21,512 bases of DNA, taken from an uncultured Oscillospiraceae bacterium. GTDB taxonomy: Bacteria > Bacillota > Clostridia > Oscillospirales > Acutalibacteraceae. How positions within the stretch are numbered: the first letter of the stretch is position 1; the number at the start of each line of letters is the position of its first letter. This document shows, piece after piece, positions 1-7,956 of the stretch. The stretch is from assembly GCA_959596515.1 (NCBI GenBank), contig CAUFXR010000042.1, positions 1 to 21,512 of the forward strand. Reading direction: 5' to 3'. The position numbers and the translations under genes are program-made. The notes below the pieces were generated by a model, which saw only the letters and a program-made list of their open reading frames with translations, was not told where the DNA came from and made no database searches.

Positions 1-144
1 AATTATGGGACTTTGAACTCTTTTCCTGTTGCTCTTAGTTTGACAATTCACTATTAATCTGATCTGCGCCGGATCATGACCTGTAGCAGTGAGAATCGTA
101 TCCTCTAAAGAGATCAGTAAGGAGAATAGACTTGGTTTATTCGC

Positions 145-200
145 TTGCTAGGTTTTATCCTCTTGTTAGGTTTTTATCCTCATGTTAGTTTTGTATTCTT
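145..200. repeat. Three degenerate 18-19 bp tandem repeats
   Basis: Three consecutive units begin at 145, 163 and 182. Each has the pattern (T/A)TG(C/T)TAG followed by a T-rich stretch and then ATCCTC or a variant. Copies one and two differ by a few bases and copy three is more diverged. They lie just beyond the 3' end of the homocysteine methyltransferase gene. No function can be assigned. The rest of 1-206 shows no gene that I can support. Confidence 0.55.
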
Positions 201-206
201 TATGGG

Positions 207-1433
207 TTAATACAAGATCGCGCCATAATAGTCAACGATAGGTTTCATTTCTTCCTCTTCCAAATCACAGGCAGAATCCACAATTAGACGTCCCTGAAAG
301 TTTCGAAGAGTGTATTCTAGTACATCGAGATGATGAATTCGCACTACAATGGGGAGCCGAGTCATAGAAGCGTTTTCGATCAGTAGTTTAGCGTCATCTA
401 TGCTGCTGACCTCTACCAAGGCAGCATTAACCTGCTCATCTTCAATGTCAATCAGATCGTCGCCAAGATCATAGCTGCATTCCAGCGGCTCGCTGAGAGA
501 AATATCGTCGCCCAGGAAAAAGCTTTCGCTTTCAATGGCGGCGGCAAAATGATCCGGCTCCTGGGGAGGAAGCTCCCGATAAGTATTTTCCACTGTTTGC
601 GCGAGTTCCCTGATATGTTCTGGCGTAGAGCCACAACAGCCGCCTACGATTTGGGCGCCGGCGGACAAAAGGGCCTCCATTTTTTCGGCGAATTCAGTGG
701 GAGAAAGAGGATATACGGTTGGGTCATCCTGCGATGGCTTGCCGGCGTTAGGCTTGGCAATCAGGGGGATTTGAGCGTGGGACACCGCGTCTTCTAGCAA
801 TTCTTTCATCACATCGGGACCGGTGGAGCAGTTCAGACCTACGGCGGTAGCACCTAGGGCTTGCAATGTAATCAGCACCGGAAGGAACTTTGCTCCCATA
901 ATGGTTCTGCCGTTGTCCTCTACTGTAATGGTTGCGAATACAGGAAGACCCACCTCTTTCGCCGCCAAAACACCAGCCCGCAGATCGGCCATTCCCATCT
1001 GGGTTTCCAGAGCGATAAAATCTACACCCGCTTTTTTTAAGGCGCGGATTTGCTCAAAATAAATGTCATAAAGCTCGTCAAAAGTCAGATCGCCGTAAGG
1101 CTCAATCATCACGCCGGCGGGAGAGACATCTCCGCCTACTAAGGCTTGAAAAGGTTTCGCGACCTCTTTGCTCAGGGCCACCAGCTTTAAATTGATTTCC
1201 TCCACCCGGTCCTGAAGACCGTAAGCCGACAGCTTTTCACGGTTCGCGCCGAAGGTGGGGGCCATAACCGCATTGGAGCCAGCCTCGAGAAACGAACGCT
1301 GCAAAGACTGGAGCTTTTCAGGGTGCTCTAAAATCCATTGTTCCACGCACACGCCGCTGGGCATACCGGCGGCGATTAGATTGGTTCCGGTGGCGCCGTC
1401 TAAAATCAGGGGCAGATGAAATGGGAAACTCAT
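207..1433 (-). CDS. Homocysteine S-methyltransferase family protein with a MetH-like C-terminal remnant
   Basis: This is a cytoplasmic zinc-dependent methyltransferase of the Pfam S-methyl_trans family, which methylates homocysteine to methionine. About residues 5-285 form the domain, opening with LILDGATGTNL. The three zinc cysteines are visible: C202 in GLNCSTGP and C266-C267 in GGCCGST. The ATG at 1433 is chosen because AAAGGAG lies 8 bases upstream; the ATG nine codons earlier has no such site. The protein is 408 residues, longer than a bare Hcy domain. The last ~50 residues (LPIVVRIHHLDVLEYTL through RLIVDSACDLEEE to YYGAIL) resemble the first strands of the pterin-binding domain that follows this domain in MetH. 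The cobalamin and activation domains are absent. The methyl donor is therefore uncertain: S-methylmethionine, or a methyl group delivered by partner proteins. Confidence 0.85.
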   Translation of the reverse strand: MSFPFHLPLILDGATGTNLIAAGMPSGVCVEQWILEHPEKLQSLQRSFLEAGSNAVMAPTFGANREKLSAYGLQDRVEEINLKLVALSKEVAKPFQALVGGDVSPAGVMIEPYGDLTFDELYDIYFEQIRALKKAGVDFIALETQMGMADLRAGVLAAKEVGLPVFATITVEDNGRTIMGAKFLPVLITLQALGATAVGLNCSTGPDVMKELLEDAVSHAQIPLIAKPNAGKPSQDDPTVYPLSPTEFAEKMEALLSAGAQIVGGCCGSTPEHIRELAQTVENTYRELPPQEPDHFAAAIESESFFLGDDISLSEPLECSYDLGDDLIDIEDEQVNAALVEVSSIDDAKLLIENASMTRLPIVVRIHHLDVLEYTLRNFQGRLIVDSACDLEEEEMKPIVDYYGAILY

Positions 1434-1489
1434 AAGGTAAACTCCTTTTATAAAGTTCAATAGATTACATAGGTTTGGGCCGATTTAAG

Positions 1490-1680
1490 GGTATCGGTTT
1501 GGATGCGCCGATTCAAAAATATGGGTTCAATCGGTATAGGCCAAATCGAGTTAGTACCAGTACGGAAATTCGACTATGCTGATTCAAGCGGGGGCTGATT
1601 TGGATGCAGACCATGGATGCGATCGCAGCGATTTTAAAGTGTGGTTTGGCGATCCCGACAATGAAACAGTAAGTTTGTCA
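1490..1680 (+). pseudogene. Possible ankyrin-repeat gene relic
   Basis: The 244-base gap between the methyltransferase gene and argS holds two short plus-strand stretches that translate to ankyrin-like words in different frames. They are GLDAPIQKYGFN near 1497 and MLIQAGADLDADHG from 1576. Both share the DNA word TTTGGATGC. Stop codons and frame changes interrupt them, and no full repeat or ribosome binding site is seen. This may be an eroded gene or chance; confidence is low. Confidence 0.2.
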
Positions 1681-3369
1681 CATGGATTCGGGGGCGGCGA
1701 TTTTAAACATAGTCAACACGTTGTGAATCACTGTTTTTACCGCGACGCATAAGGTCAGACGGGCCTGACAGAGACTGTCTTCCTCGCCCTTCACGCGGCA
1801 GGCGTTATAAAACTTATGGAACAGATTGGCTAAATCGATAACATAACGAGTGATTCTTGCCGGATCGTAGTCCTTAGCGGCGGAAACAATTTCTCCGGTA
1901 TAGGCGGCCAGGTGACGAATTAAATTAAGCTCCTCCGGCTGAGACAGCAGAAGCAGTTCATCCTCGGAACAGGTACGCTTGGTAATGCCGTCTTTTTCCA
2001 AGGCCTTTAAAATACTGCAGATTCGGGCATGAGCGTACTGAACGTAATACACCGGGTTTTGTGCGTCCTGCTGAACCGCCAAATCCAGATCAAACTCCAT
2101 TTGGGAATTGGCTTCCCGCATGTTGAACAGGAACCGGGCGGCGTCTACGGGAACCTCATCCAGCAGATCAGCCAGTTGAATGGCCTTTCCGGTCCGTTTG
2201 CTCATACGGACAATCTCTCCGTTGCGGACTAGCTTGACCAGCTGCATCAGGACGACATCCAGCTTGTTCCCATCCAGTCCTATCGCGTTCATAGCGCCTT
2301 TCATCCTGGAAACGTGTCCGTGGTGATCGGCGCCCCAGATATCGATACACCGGTCAAACCCCCGTTGGAATTTATTTCGGTGATAGGCGATGTCCGCGGC
2401 GAAATAGGTGGGATTACCGTTTTTCCGAACCAAAACCTCATCTTTTTCCGAGCCGAAGTCAGTGGCTTTGTACCAAAGGGCGCCATCCAATTCGTAGGTC
2501 ATACCTTTTTCTTTCAGAATCTTTAAGGTGTCCTGAATTTCCCCGTCGTTATGGAGCACGCTCTCATGGAACCAGGTGTCGTACTCAATGCGGTATTTTT
2601 TCAGATCAGACTGCATCTTAGCGATGTTCTTCGGCAGGGCGAAATCGACCAGAGCCTTTTGACGCTCTTCCTGGCTTTTTTTCAGGTAGCTATCACCGTG
2701 AAGACCGGCGAACTCCTGAGCCCGCTCTAAAATATCGGCACCCTGATAGCAGTCTTCCGGCATGGGGACAGACTCTTCTCCCTTGAAAATCTGCTGATAG
2801 CGGATATCTAGGGAAAGGGCGAATTTATCGATCTGATTTCCTGCGTCGTTGATGTAAAACTCCCGGGAGACCTCATATCCAGCCGCATCCAGAACCGCCG
2901 CCAGGCAGTCACCGAGAGCGCCGCCTCTGGCGTTGCCCATATGCATGGGACCGGTGGGATTGGCGGAAACAAACTCCACGTTTATTTTTTTCCCTTTGCC
3001 AAAATCGGAATGGCCATAGCTGTCTTGCAAGGACTCAATATCCCGCAACACGGCGGCATAGAACCTGGGACTCAAAAAGAAGTTGATGAATCCGGGACCG
3101 GCGATTTCGAATTTCTCAAAATAGGTGCCGGAAAACTCAAAATAGGGAGAGAGGACCTCGGCGATTTTCCGGGGTGCCATGTGAAATGCCTTGGCGGATA
3201 CCATAGCCACATTAGTGGCGAAATCTCCATGAGAAGGATCGGCAGGAGTCTCAATGGTAAAATCTGGCGTTGGTTCCATGGGAAGGGCTTTTTCCGCTAC
3301 AGCTCTGCCTAAAGCGTCTAAAATAATCTGCCGCAAATCGCTGGTTGCCTGAGCTACAAGTTTTGACAT
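1678..3369 (-). CDS. argS: Arginyl-tRNA synthetase
   Basis: This class I aminoacyl-tRNA synthetase charges tRNA-Arg in the cytoplasm. At 563 residues it is of normal length. An N-terminal additional domain occupies about residues 1-110. The HIGH-type motif is HMGN at 143-146 within ANPTGPMHMGNARGG. The KMSKS-type motif is RMSKRTGK at about residue 380. The DALR anticodon-binding domain begins near YYVQYAHARICSI and runs to the C-terminus (KIAAPESM). The ATG at 3369 has only a weak, distant GAGAGGA upstream. It lies 18 bases after the ywiB-like gene, so it is probably translated as part of the ddl-murI-ywiB-argS operon. The ywiB-argS pairing is also found in Bacillus. Confidence 0.97.
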   Translation of the reverse strand: MSKLVAQATSDLRQIILDALGRAVAEKALPMEPTPDFTIETPADPSHGDFATNVAMVSAKAFHMAPRKIAEVLSPYFEFSGTYFEKFEIAGPGFINFFLSPRFYAAVLRDIESLQDSYGHSDFGKGKKINVEFVSANPTGPMHMGNARGGALGDCLAAVLDAAGYEVSREFYINDAGNQIDKFALSLDIRYQQIFKGEESVPMPEDCYQGADILERAQEFAGLHGDSYLKKSQEERQKALVDFALPKNIAKMQSDLKKYRIEYDTWFHESVLHNDGEIQDTLKILKEKGMTYELDGALWYKATDFGSEKDEVLVRKNGNPTYFAADIAYHRNKFQRGFDRCIDIWGADHHGHVSRMKGAMNAIGLDGNKLDVVLMQLVKLVRNGEIVRMSKRTGKAIQLADLLDEVPVDAARFLFNMREANSQMEFDLDLAVQQDAQNPVYYVQYAHARICSILKALEKDGITKRTCSEDELLLLSQPEELNLIRHLAAYTGEIVSAAKDYDPARITRYVIDLANLFHKFYNACRVKGEEDSLCQARLTLCVAVKTVIHNVLTMFKIAAPESM

Positions 3370-3387
3370 GTTTCTTTCTATCCTCTC

Positions 3388-3825
3388 TTATGATTTTTTT
3401 CCATTCTTTTTGACGTCCACAAAGATTTCGTTCATGCTGTTTAAACCGGAATTGATGTCCAGAGAATAACTGACATCTAGGGTGCCTCCGGTGTCGGTCA
3501 GATCGCTGTGGATAGATTGGGCGAACACGCCGACCATCAGAGAGCCAAAGCCGGTGTCGTAGTGACATAAATGACGTTTGCCCTTTTCCAGCACCAGGCG
3601 GGAGCGCTGTCCGCCGGAGCGGATCAGGGTCACCCTTTTGTTGTCTTCTACTTTTAAGATGGAGGTGACCTTTCCGGCGGGGAAATCCTGGTTGAATTCG
3701 TGATACACGATGTACCGGCTGTTCCCCTTGCGGACATAGCTGCCTACAGTAGTCAACTCGATCTGATCCTTTTCTCCGTCGATTTCCTGGGTACCTACGA
3801 TGGAGATTAAATAATTTTCCTGCAT
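3388..3825 (-). CDS. DUF1934 (YwiB-like) beta-barrel protein
   Basis: This 145-residue protein matches the DUF1934/YwiB family of small calycin-like beta-barrels. Features include the opening YLISIVGTQEIDGEKDQIEL, the central RYIVYHEF, and a C-terminal GGTLDVSYSLDINS typical of the last strand. No enzyme activity is established for the family. It sits directly upstream of argS, a widely conserved arrangement in Firmicutes. It follows murI by 24 bases. No signal peptide or membrane segment is visible, so a cytoplasmic location is likely. Confidence 0.85.
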   Translation of the reverse strand: MQENYLISIVGTQEIDGEKDQIELTTVGSYVRKGNSRYIVYHEFNQDFPAGKVTSILKVEDNKRVTLIRSGGQRSRLVLEKGKRHLCHYDTGFGSLMVGVFAQSIHSDLTDTGGTLDVSYSLDINSGLNSMNEIFVDVKKNGKKS

Positions 3826-3849
3826 TCGCTTTAATGCTCCTACTCTATT

Positions 3850-4665
3850 TTAATATTCCTCTATATTAATTCGGCAGGCGCTGTGGTCCATATCCTTGCC
3901 GAGGAAGATATCCGCAATCTGATTAAAACCATCCACACTGTCACTGACGTAGAAGGCGTTTCGGCCAGTCTGACATCCAGACGCCAAAAGCTGTTGGTCC
4001 TTTAGCAGTTGAGCGGCATAGATAGCCGTTTCCTTTCCAGAATCGATCAGGGTTACCTGATCGCCCATGATTTTAGAAATAATGGGACTGATGATCGGAT
4101 AATGGGTGCAGCCTAAAATCAAGGTATCCACGCCGGCGTCACGCAGATGGGAGAGATACCGCTGGGCGACTAGGTTAGTTACCTGGTCGTCGGGATCGAT
4201 AAAGGCGTTTTCCACCAGCGGAACGAAAAGGGGACAGGACTGCTCAAAAACCTGGATTTCAGGATGCAGAGCGTTCAGCTCCTTGCGGTAAGAGCCGCTG
4301 CCGATAGTGGCGGCTGTAGCGATTACGCCGATTTTCTTGTTTTTGGTAGCTTTCGCCGCGGCCCGGCAGGTAGGGGAAACCACTCCGGTAAAAGGTACGG
4401 GAAGGCTATGCCCCATAGAAGCCGCTACCGAACTGACAGTTCCGCAGGCGGCAATAATCATTTTGACTTTTTGAGAAAGAAGAAAATTTACATCCTGCCT
4501 TGCGTAGCGCAAAATGGTGTCCCGGCTGCGGTTGCCATAAGGCGTGCGGCTGGTGTCCCCAAAATAGACGATATCCTCGTGAGGCAGTAAGGCCCTCAAT
4601 TCCTTTACAGCGGTCAGTCCGCCTACGCCGGAGTCAAAAACCCCGATGGACTGGTTGGAGGCCAT
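3850..4665 (-). CDS. murI: Glutamate racemase
   Basis: This cofactor-independent enzyme converts L- to D-glutamate for peptidoglycan. The two catalytic cysteines are C74 in AACGTVSS and C186 in LGCTHYP. The N-terminal GVFDSGVGG motif is intact and the length is normal at 271 residues. The first cysteine motif reads CGT rather than the common CNT. I start at the ATG at 4665, which shares its A with the ddl stop codon (TGATG overlap). GGAG lies about 10 bases upstream. A GTG one codon earlier is the alternative. Overlap with ddl implies translational coupling of two peptidoglycan-precursor enzymes. Confidence 0.95.
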   Translation of the reverse strand: MASNQSIGVFDSGVGGLTAVKELRALLPHEDIVYFGDTSRTPYGNRSRDTILRYARQDVNFLLSQKVKMIIAACGTVSSVAASMGHSLPVPFTGVVSPTCRAAAKATKNKKIGVIATAATIGSGSYRKELNALHPEIQVFEQSCPLFVPLVENAFIDPDDQVTNLVAQRYLSHLRDAGVDTLILGCTHYPIISPIISKIMGDQVTLIDSGKETAIYAAQLLKDQQLLASGCQTGRNAFYVSDSVDGFNQIADIFLGKDMDHSACRINIEEY

Positions 4666-5756
4666 CACGCATCCGCTCCTTTTCCCATGCGCTTTATCGC
4701 CAGCTGGATTAGCCGATGGATCAATTCCTGATTGGAAAGCCCTTCCTGCTCCATCAGCTTGGGGTACATGCTGATCGCGGTAAAGCCGGGCAGGGTGTTC
4801 AATTCGTTCAGCAGCACCTCGCTGCCGTTTCTCACAAAGAAATCCACCCGGGCCAGGCCGCTGCAGCCCAGCACCTGATAAGCCCTTTTCGCGGTAGAAC
4901 GAATTTTCTCAATGACATCGGCATCCAAATGCGCGGGAATATAAAGCCCTGAGGTGCCGGAAATGTATTTTGCCTCGTAGTCGTAAAACTCATTGGAAGG
5001 AGCGATTTCCCCTACGGTAGAGGCGAGCAGGTCATCCTCGTTACCCAAAACAGCGCACTCCACTTCCTGGCCAACGATGTTTTCCTCAATGAGGATTTTT
5101 CCATCTTCCCGAGCGGCCTTGGCGATAGCGGCTTTCAGCTCCTCGCGGTTTTCCGCCTTGCTGACTCCAACAGACGATCCTGCGCTGGCCGGCTTAACAA
5201 ATACAGGATATCGGCACATATCCTTTTCTATTTTATACACCGATTCCTCAGGTGAATTTTGAAACTCATAGGCGTAGAGCCAAGTGAATCCAGCCTGTGG
5301 GATCCCAGCCTGTTCCAGCATGACGTTGGTGATGACTTTATCCATGCAAATAGCGGAAGAAGTCATATCACAGCCGACAAAGGGAATGCCCGCAAGCTGT
5401 AAAAGGCCCTGTATGGTGCCGTCTTCGCCGTTTTTTCCATGAAGGGCGGGAATGACGCAGTCGATCTTTTTGACGGTGTAGCTGTGATCAGAATCCCGGA
5501 TCAGTAGCCCTCCCACGGAGGCGTCCGGCGGAAAAAAGGCGGGAAGATTATCGGGACAGTTTTCCCAGCGGCCGTCGAGAATCAGATCGATATCGCCGGG
5601 ATACAACCACCAGCTGCCATCCTTTTTGATGCCAACCGGAGTTACTTCATAACGGTTTTTGTCGATAGCTCTCAGCACAGTGGTGGCGGACATTCTGGAA
5701 ACCTCGTGTTCTGAGGAGACACCGCCGAACAGCACCGCGATTTGTAGTTTAGACAA
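4665..5756 (-). CDS. ddl: D-alanine--D-alanine ligase
   Basis: This ATP-grasp ligase makes D-Ala-D-Ala for peptidoglycan. Visible motifs are VLFGGVSSEHEVS at the N-terminus (its Glu binds the first substrate), LHGKNGEDGTIQG, KPASAGSSVGVS, the omega-loop EFYDYEAKY and the C-terminal NELNTLPGFT. The Tyr in the omega loop fits D-Ala-D-Ala rather than D-Ala-D-lactate specificity. I prefer the TTG start at 5756: AGGAG lies 10 bases upstream, whereas the GTG at 5765 is only one base from it. It is the first gene of the operon and overlaps murI by one base. Confidence 0.95.
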   Translation of the reverse strand: MSKLQIAVLFGGVSSEHEVSRMSATTVLRAIDKNRYEVTPVGIKKDGSWWLYPGDIDLILDGRWENCPDNLPAFFPPDASVGGLLIRDSDHSYTVKKIDCVIPALHGKNGEDGTIQGLLQLAGIPFVGCDMTSSAICMDKVITNVMLEQAGIPQAGFTWLYAYEFQNSPEESVYKIEKDMCRYPVFVKPASAGSSVGVSKAENREELKAAIAKAAREDGKILIEENIVGQEVECAVLGNEDDLLASTVGEIAPSNEFYDYEAKYISGTSGLYIPAHLDADVIEKIRSTAKRAYQVLGCSGLARVDFFVRNGSEVLLNELNTLPGFTAISMYPKLMEQEGLSNQELIHRLIQLAIKRMGKGADA

Positions 5757-5821
5757 AAAAATCACGCTCCTATGTTCTCATGATTCTGAAAAACAGGCTG
5801 CCGTTTATTTTTCAGTATTAT

Positions 5822-5850
5822 ATCATACCACAGAAGCGCAAAAGGTGCAA
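5822..5850 (-). promoter_or_regulatory. Promoter of the ddl-murI-ywiB-argS operon
   Basis: On the minus strand TTGCAC (5845-5850) and TATGAT (5822-5827) are 17 bases apart and point toward ddl. This fits a housekeeping sigma factor. A TATAAT slightly further downstream is too far from the -35 box. Confidence 0.65.
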
Positions 5851-5882
5851 TTGAAAAAAGTGAGAGAATCCAGCGGAAAAGG

Positions 5883-5911
5883 GTGACAAATTTAAGCAGA
5901 AGTGTTATAAT
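5883..5911 (+). promoter_or_regulatory. Promoter of the lysine-rich protein gene
   Basis: GTGACA (5883-5888), 17 bases, TATAAT (5906-5911). It is back to back with the ddl promoter, with 32 bases between the two -35 boxes. Confidence 0.75.
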
Positions 5912-5955
5912 ATAAAACTGAATATCAGATGAATATAAAACCAGGAGTGATTTTT

Positions 5956-6756
5956 TTGGATAACAAGGCGTTTGACCTGATTGCCGATAAGGTGGGAGAG
6001 GCTCTCGACAGCCAGGGGTTTGTCCGCCAAAAAGTAGAAACAGACAGCCAAAAGGAGCAGATCGCTCTGTATACCGGAGAAGGTGCCGCTTACAGTGTGC
6101 TGTTTGACGGAGAAGTCAAGAAATACTTTTTGAGAAGCTGCGCTATGACGGATGAGGGCCCGGACAATAAGTGGAAAAACATCGCCGTTTGGCTGTTCGA
6201 TCCAGAGACGGATTCCACCAAAGAGGCCGAAAGCATTGCCGCCGACTTTGTGGAGACGGTGGAGGGCCCGAAGCGCAAAGCCATTGTCCAGCAGCAGAAC
6301 AAAAAGAAAAAGAAAAACGATGAGGGAAATGTGGATCCGCTGTTTTTCTGCAATCGTCTGGTAAATATATTTCCAGAGTTGCGGGAAGAAATCCGTTTTG
6401 AAAAGGAGCATTACTCCTCTTTCCGCGGGGTGACCTTCGCAAGGGAGAAATTGGTGCCCAAGGTGCTTTACCTTTTGAACCATCCCGGCGAGCAACAGAA
6501 AAAGGAAAAGTTGTTCACGATTCTTGATGATGTTTATAATGTGGGCGATCTGGATGTCCGCGGAATCATCACCATGGTAATTTTGAATTCCATTGAGGGA
6601 GACGCGGCGGAGACCGCCAGAGAGGCGATGACCCCCTCTTTACAGAAAGCTTGGAAAAACGCCCTGAAATATAAAGGAAAAAAGGTAAAGCCCGAGAAGA
6701 AGAAAAAGCCGAAAAAGAGCTTTATGGGCAGCACCCTGAACGATATGAGAAGATAA
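5956..6756 (+). CDS. Conserved hypothetical protein with lysine-rich linker and tail
   Basis: I do not recognise the family. The product is about 266 residues and soluble, with no signal peptide or membrane segment. Residues 1-110 look like an alpha/beta domain (FDLIADKVGEAL, YSVLFDGEVKKYFL, AVWLFDPETD). A basic linker (NKKKKKN) separates this from a helical second half (FCNRLVNIFPELREEI through LDDVYNVGDLDVRGIITMVILNSI). The tail is very lysine-rich (KYKGKKVKPEKKKKPKK) and might bind nucleic acid. I choose the TTG at 5956, 8 bases after AGGAG, over the ATG at 5929, which has no binding site. It is a single-gene unit with its own promoter and terminator. Confidence 0.75.
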   Translation: MDNKAFDLIADKVGEALDSQGFVRQKVETDSQKEQIALYTGEGAAYSVLFDGEVKKYFLRSCAMTDEGPDNKWKNIAVWLFDPETDSTKEAESIAADFVETVEGPKRKAIVQQQNKKKKKNDEGNVDPLFFCNRLVNIFPELREEIRFEKEHYSSFRGVTFAREKLVPKVLYLLNHPGEQQKKEKLFTILDDVYNVGDLDVRGIITMVILNSIEGDAAETAREAMTPSLQKAWKNALKYKGKKVKPEKKKKPKKSFMGSTLNDMRR

Positions 6757-6767
6757 TATGATAAAAC

Positions 6768-6805
6768 TCGTCAAGCCCGATAAAAAAGGGCTTGACGAAT
6801 TTATT
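6768..6805 (+). terminator. Terminator of the lysine-rich protein gene
   Basis: A perfect 11-bp stem pairs 6768-6778 with 6788-6798, with a 9-base A-rich loop and an AT-rich tail. The tail is not a pure T-run, so strength is uncertain. Confidence 0.7.
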
Positions 6806-6820
6806 ATGGTATGCTATAAT
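6792..6820 (+). promoter_or_regulatory. Promoter of the rpmG-secE-nusG operon
   Basis: TTGACG (6792-6797), 17 bases, TATAAT (6815-6820), with TGC just before the -10 box. The -35 box lies inside the 3' arm of the preceding terminator. Confidence 0.85.
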
Positions 6821-6905
6821 CATTTTACCTCAAATGGAGGCTTTATTTTTTTGCGCCTTTTTGAGGGAGGCTTTTGAAAATTCCGAATTACCGGGAGGTG
6901 CCGTC

Positions 6906-7055
6906 ATGAGAGTAAAAATTACACTAGCCTGCACAGAGTGCAAACAGCGCAACTACAACACAATGAAGAACAAGAAGAATGATCCGGACAGGCTCGAGAT
7001 GCATAAGTATTGCAGATTTTGTAAGAAGCATACTACGCATAAAGAGACCAAATAG
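6906..7055 (+). CDS. rpmG: 50S ribosomal protein L33
   Basis: This 49-residue zinc-ribbon form of L33 is part of the large ribosomal subunit. Cysteine pairs CTEC and CRFC form the ribbon, and the sequence RVKITLACTECKQRNY is typical. The ATG at 6906 is chosen because GGGAGGTG lies just upstream; longer in-frame readings begin in the promoter-leader region. The gene is first in the rpmG-secE-nusG cluster, a conserved order in Firmicutes. The 85-base leader contains a CCTCAAA/TTTGAGG inverted repeat of unknown role. Confidence 0.97.
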   Translation: MRVKITLACTECKQRNYNTMKNKKNDPDRLEMHKYCRFCKKHTTHKETK

Positions 7056-7075
7056 TTTGGACGGAGGGACAACAC

Positions 7076-7300
7076 ATGGCAAATGCTGCTGATAAGAAGC
7101 GCAACGTTTTCCGTAGCGCTGTAAAGTTCTTCCGCGATTGCAAAAATGAGATCAAAAAGATTGTATGGCCGACTCCTAAGGCTGTGTTTAAAAACATGGG
7201 CGTAGTGGTTTCGGTGATTGTCATCATCGGTTTGTTCATTTTTGCGTTGGATACGGGTCTGATCAACCTGTTCCGCTTGTTTATGGGCGTAGCAGGATAA
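7076..7300 (+). CDS. secE: Preprotein translocase subunit SecE
   Basis: SecE is the essential small subunit that clamps SecY in the membrane. The 74-residue protein has a basic amphipathic N-terminal half, including the conserved FFRDCKNEIKKIVWPTP, and one membrane segment at about residues 41-64. The single-helix form is standard outside proteobacteria. GGAGGG precedes the ATG at 7076. It lies 20 bases after rpmG and 19 bases before nusG in one transcription unit. Confidence 0.96.
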   Translation: MANAADKKRNVFRSAVKFFRDCKNEIKKIVWPTPKAVFKNMGVVVSVIVIIGLFIFALDTGLINLFRLFMGVAG

Positions 7301-7319
7301 GCCAGACGGAGGAGAAAAA

Positions 7320-7841
7320 ATGCCAGAGGAAGCAAAATGGTATGTAGTACATACCTATTCCGGGTATGAAAACAAGGTAGCGTCTAATCTTGAGAAAACT
7401 GTGGAAAACCGTCAGCTTCAGGATCTGATCCAAGAGGTTCGGGTTCCTACGGAAATGGTAACAGAGGTCAAGGATAATAAAACCCGCCAGGTTGAGCGGA
7501 AAATTTATCCCAGTTATGTTTTGGTCAAGATGGTGCTCACAGACGAGTCTTGGTACGTGGTGCGAAATATTCGTGGATGTACCGGCTTTGTCGGTCCGTC
7601 TTCCAAGCCGATTCCCCTCACCGATGAAGAGGTGGCGAGAATGGGCGTGGAGGTACGCCAGGTGGAAGTTTCTTACGAGGTGGGCGATTCTGTCCGCATT
7701 GTAGACGGCCCGCTGGATGGGTTCGTCGGTACTGTAGAAGAAATGAACACCGAGAAAAACAGCGTCCGGGTTACAGTTTCTATGTTCGGGCGCGAAACAC
7801 CGGTTGAACTTGAGTTGGATCAGGTAGAACCGGCCGAATAA
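7320..7841 (+). CDS. nusG: Transcription termination/antitermination factor NusG
   Basis: NusG binds RNA polymerase and influences pausing, termination and coupling to translation. At 173 residues it has the usual two domains. The NGN domain opens with AKWYVVHTYSGYENKVASNL and contains RKIYPSYVLVKM. The KOW domain begins near VGDSVRIVDGPLDGFVGTVEE (about residues 121-145). GGAGGAG lies 5 bases before the ATG. It is followed by a 115-base structured leader before rplK. Confidence 0.97.
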   Translation: MPEEAKWYVVHTYSGYENKVASNLEKTVENRQLQDLIQEVRVPTEMVTEVKDNKTRQVERKIYPSYVLVKMVLTDESWYVVRNIRGCTGFVGPSSKPIPLTDEEVARMGVEVRQVEVSYEVGDSVRIVDGPLDGFVGTVEEMNTEKNSVRVTVSMFGRETPVELELDQVEPAE

Positions 7842-7850
7842 CTTAACCAA

Positions 7851-7897
7851 TTAAACGGCGGATTTCCGCTGTTTAACAAAGGGACAGTCAGTCCCTT
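7851..7897 (+). other. Two consecutive hairpins in the nusG-rplK gap
   Basis: An 11-bp stem with one G-U pair joins 7851-7861 to 7866-7876 with loop ATTT. A 7-bp stem joins AAGGGAC (7879-7885) to GTCCCTT (7891-7897). Neither has a T-run, so they are not classic terminators. They directly precede the L1-like site and may help it fold or mark an RNA-processing point. Confidence 0.55.
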
Positions 7898-7935
7898 GTG
7901 GGAGGAAGGCGAAACGCCTTTCCGTAAGTTACCAC
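7898..7935 (+). promoter_or_regulatory. Candidate ribosomal protein L1 operator before rplK
   Basis: GTGGGAGG, then a short hairpin (AAGGCG-AAA-CGCCTT), then CCG and TACCAC. This copies the order of the L1-binding part of 23S rRNA helices 76-77 (GUGGGAGGC ... GCCGA ... UACCAC). L1 is known to repress its own L11-L1 mRNA through such a mimic. The match is by eye. Confidence 0.7.
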
Positions 7936-7956
7936 GAATTTTGGAGGTGCAAAGAA

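Noticed and set aside
1434..1677. SAM riboswitch or T-box leader before the methyltransferase, or T-box before the ddl-argS operon
   Set aside because: No T-box consensus (GGGTGGNACCGCG-like) or SAM-riboswitch core is seen on the minus strand in this gap or in 5766-5955.
4665..5756. VanA/VanB-type D-Ala-D-lactate ligase
   Set aside because: The omega loop keeps the Tyr of D-Ala-D-Ala ligases, and the gene sits with murI in a housekeeping operon away from any van regulator genes.
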